Shown here: positions 4,874 to 5,605 of the stretch, piece after piece
Numbering within the stretch: position 1 is the stretch's first letter
Layout of the letters: every line of letters starts with the position of its first letter
Source of the DNA: Deltaproteobacteria bacterium
GTDB taxonomy: Bacteria > Desulfobacterota > Desulfarculia > Desulfarculales > Desulfarculaceae
Length of the DNA stretch: 5,605 bases
Reading direction: 5' to 3'
Assembly (NCBI GenBank): GCA_021815655.1
Contig: JAKAGJ010000181.1
Location: forward strand, 1-5,605
Made by a program: the position numbers and the translations under genes
Notes under the pieces: model-generated
What the model was told of the DNA's origin: nothing
Seen by the model: only the letters and a program-made list of their open reading frames with translations
Databases searched by the model: none

Positions 4874-5008
4874 ATGGCCCCACGCGCCTCATTTGCCCCC
4901 CGCCCCATCGCCGCCGCGGCCCCCGGCTGCCGGCGTCAGTTTGGGCGCGGGGAGGGCTTTTATTGGTGGCGCTGGTCCAGGGTGGGCTGTCGCGGGGTAT
5001 TGCCTTAG
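4874..5008 (+). CDS. trpL: Trp operon leader peptide, 44 residues, with Trp-Trp-Arg-Trp
   Basis: The short frame runs from ATG 4874 to TAG 5006-5008. GAGAG at 4864-4868 and AGGA at 4859-4862 provide a ribosome site. Trp codons lie at 4964, 4967 and 4973 (residues 31, 32 and 34, in FYWWRWSR), which is far above chance density in a short frame. They sit just before the antiterminator arm at 4981. When charged tRNA-Trp is scarce, a ribosome stalled on the Trp codons should let the antiterminator form. When it is abundant, the terminator at 5037 forms and trpE is not transcribed. The N-terminal two-thirds is Ala/Pro/Arg-rich and likely has no function of its own. It is longer than the 14-residue E. 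coli peptide. No later in-frame start precedes the Trp codons. Confidence 0.85.
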   Translation: MAPRASFAPRPIAAAAPGCRRQFGRGEGFYWWRWSRVGCRGVLP

Positions 5009-5046
5009 CTAGATACTAGAGCAAAAAGCCGGCACCAAAGCCCACC
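4981..5046 (+). promoter_or_regulatory. Antiterminator of the trp attenuator
   Basis: GGTGGGCT at 4981-4988 is an exact copy of the terminator's 3' arm segment at 5056-5063. Both can pair with AGCCCACC at 5039-5046, so the two structures are mutually exclusive. The upstream copy begins 5 nt after the third Trp codon, in the position of segment 2 of classical trp attenuators. The matching segment 1 is not obvious, though AGCCCA at 4867-4872 beside the leader ribosome site could pair with the same segment. Confidence 0.8.
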
Positions 5047-5072
5047 GTACCAAACGGTGGGCTTTTCTTTTT
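5037..5072 (+). terminator. Trp attenuator terminator hairpin
   Basis: AAAGCCCACCGT (5037-5048) pairs perfectly with ACGGTGGGCTTT (5054-5065) around ACCAA, and a T-rich tract continues to 5072 (TTTTCTTTTT from 5063). It is a textbook intrinsic terminator placed 23 nt before trpE. It therefore acts as a conditional terminator instead of marking the end of an upstream gene. Confidence 0.93.
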
Positions 5073-5095
5073 CAGGGCAGAAAGGCGAATGCAGT

Positions 5096-5605
5096 ATGGC
5101 CGCGTTGATAGCCAGCCACAAGACCCTCCTGGCCGACACCGACACCCCGGTATCGGCCTACTTGAAGCTCTGCCAGGACCAGGAGCGGGCCTTCCTCTTC
5201 GAGAGCGGCGAGACCGTGGAGCGCTTCGGCCGCTTCTCGGTGGTGGCCTGCGACCCCCTGGCTTCCCTGGTGCTGTGGCCCGACCGGGCCGAACTGGATC
5301 AGGGAGGACGACACAGCCTCTACCCGGCGGGCGAGTTCTTCGCCCTGGCCCGGCGCCTGCAAGAGGACCTGACCTGCCAGGACCTGCCGGAGCTGCCCTT
5401 CGTGGGGGCCTTGGCCGGCTACCTGGGCTTTGACGCCGTGCGCCTGGTGGAAAAGCTGCCGCCGGCGCCGCCCCACCGTCTGCCGGTGGCCAACCTGTGC
5501 TACCCCTCGCGCCTGGCGGTCTTCGATCATTTGCAGCGCCAGCTCACCCTGGTGGCCATCGCCGAGGGCCAGGGCCAGGCCCAGGCCAAGCTGGCGGAAA
5601 TGGAG
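5096..5605 (+). CDS. trpE: Anthranilate synthase component I, N-terminal part (runs off the window)
   Basis: The open frame gives 170 residues with no stop, against a usual TrpE of about 490-520. TrpE converts chorismate to anthranilate using ammonia delivered by the TrpG subunit, the first committed step of tryptophan synthesis. The visible part is the Anth_synt_I_N domain: TPVSAYLKL (17-25), FLFESGETVERFGRFSVVACDPLA (33-56) and PFVGALAGYLGFDAVRLVEKLP (101-122). Glu36-Ser37 correspond to the LES motif that forms the tryptophan feedback site in this family, so feedback inhibition is probably retained. The chorismate-binding catalytic domain lies beyond the window. ATG 5096 follows AAAGG (5081-5085) at about 10 nt. 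An ATG at 5089 is in the wrong frame. PabB has a related N-terminal domain, but the Trp-rich leader directly upstream decides for TrpE. Confidence 0.92.
   Translation, partial: MAALIASHKTLLADTDTPVSAYLKLCQDQERAFLFESGETVERFGRFSVVACDPLASLVLWPDRAELDQGGRHSLYPAGEFFALARRLQEDLTCQDLPELPFVGALAGYLGFDAVRLVEKLPPAPPHRLPVANLCYPSRLAVFDHLQRQLTLVAIAEGQGQAQAKLAEME

Noticed and set aside
4781..5008. 75-codon TTG-started version of the leader frame
   Set aside because: It would start upstream of the trp promoter, and the ATG at 4874 has a ribosome site and lies within the predicted transcript.
4847..5072. T-box riboswitch in place of attenuation
   Set aside because: I see no T-box sequence or specifier stem, and the Trp codons in a translated short frame plus segment duplication fit ribosome-mediated attenuation.
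5089..5433. Open frame from ATG 5089 over trpE
   Set aside because: It is in a different frame from the clear TrpE sequence and its product is Pro/Gly/Arg shadow sequence.

Overview
This is a GC-rich (roughly two-thirds or more G+C), gene-dense bacterial chromosomal segment. It has strong GC bias at third codon positions, AGGAGG-type ribosome binding sites and recognisable sigma-28 and sigma-54 promoters. Together with the gene types, this suggests a flagellated, GC-rich proteobacterium or desulfobacterial ('deltaproteobacterial') organism. That placement is inference; no rRNA or other marker gene is present. I see no tRNA, rRNA, CRISPR array, transposase or integrase.

Layout: (1) 1-724, minus strand: a 3'-truncated nucleotidyltransferase of the NTP_transferase/MurU-like type. 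(2) 925-1971, plus: a NagZ-type family 3 beta-N-acetylhexosaminidase, divergent from the first gene. The pair is consistent with cell-wall sugar recycling. (3) 1993-2020: a near-perfect sigma-28 (FliA) promoter, followed by a TTG-started 432-residue protein (2087-3385) whose middle and C-terminal parts resemble the flagellar filament cap FliD but which lacks the usual FliD N-terminus. (4) 3386-3893: a non-coding stretch with AT-rich and dyad elements, ending in a strong sigma-54 (-24/-12) promoter at 3711-3729 and a leader of about 150 nt. (5) Two overlapping small genes of unknown function (58 and 123 residues), each with an excellent ribosome binding site. (6) 4411-4811: no gene, but a chain of strong hairpins at 4488-4773 that looks like a structured RNA or a packed hairpin cluster. 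(7) 4812-5072: a complete tryptophan attenuator, made up of a TTGACA promoter, a 44-codon leader peptide containing Trp-Trp-Arg-Trp, an antiterminator segment that duplicates the 3' arm of the terminator, and a 12-bp terminator hairpin with a T tract. (8) 5096 to the window end: the N-terminal 170 residues of anthranilate synthase component I (TrpE).

The segment reads as four separately controlled units: murein recycling, a sigma-28 flagellar protein, a sigma-54 unit of unknown purpose, and the start of a trp operon under ribosome-mediated attenuation. The parts least explained by known biology are the sigma-54-driven pair of small genes, the hairpin chain behind them, and the N-terminally atypical FliD-like protein.
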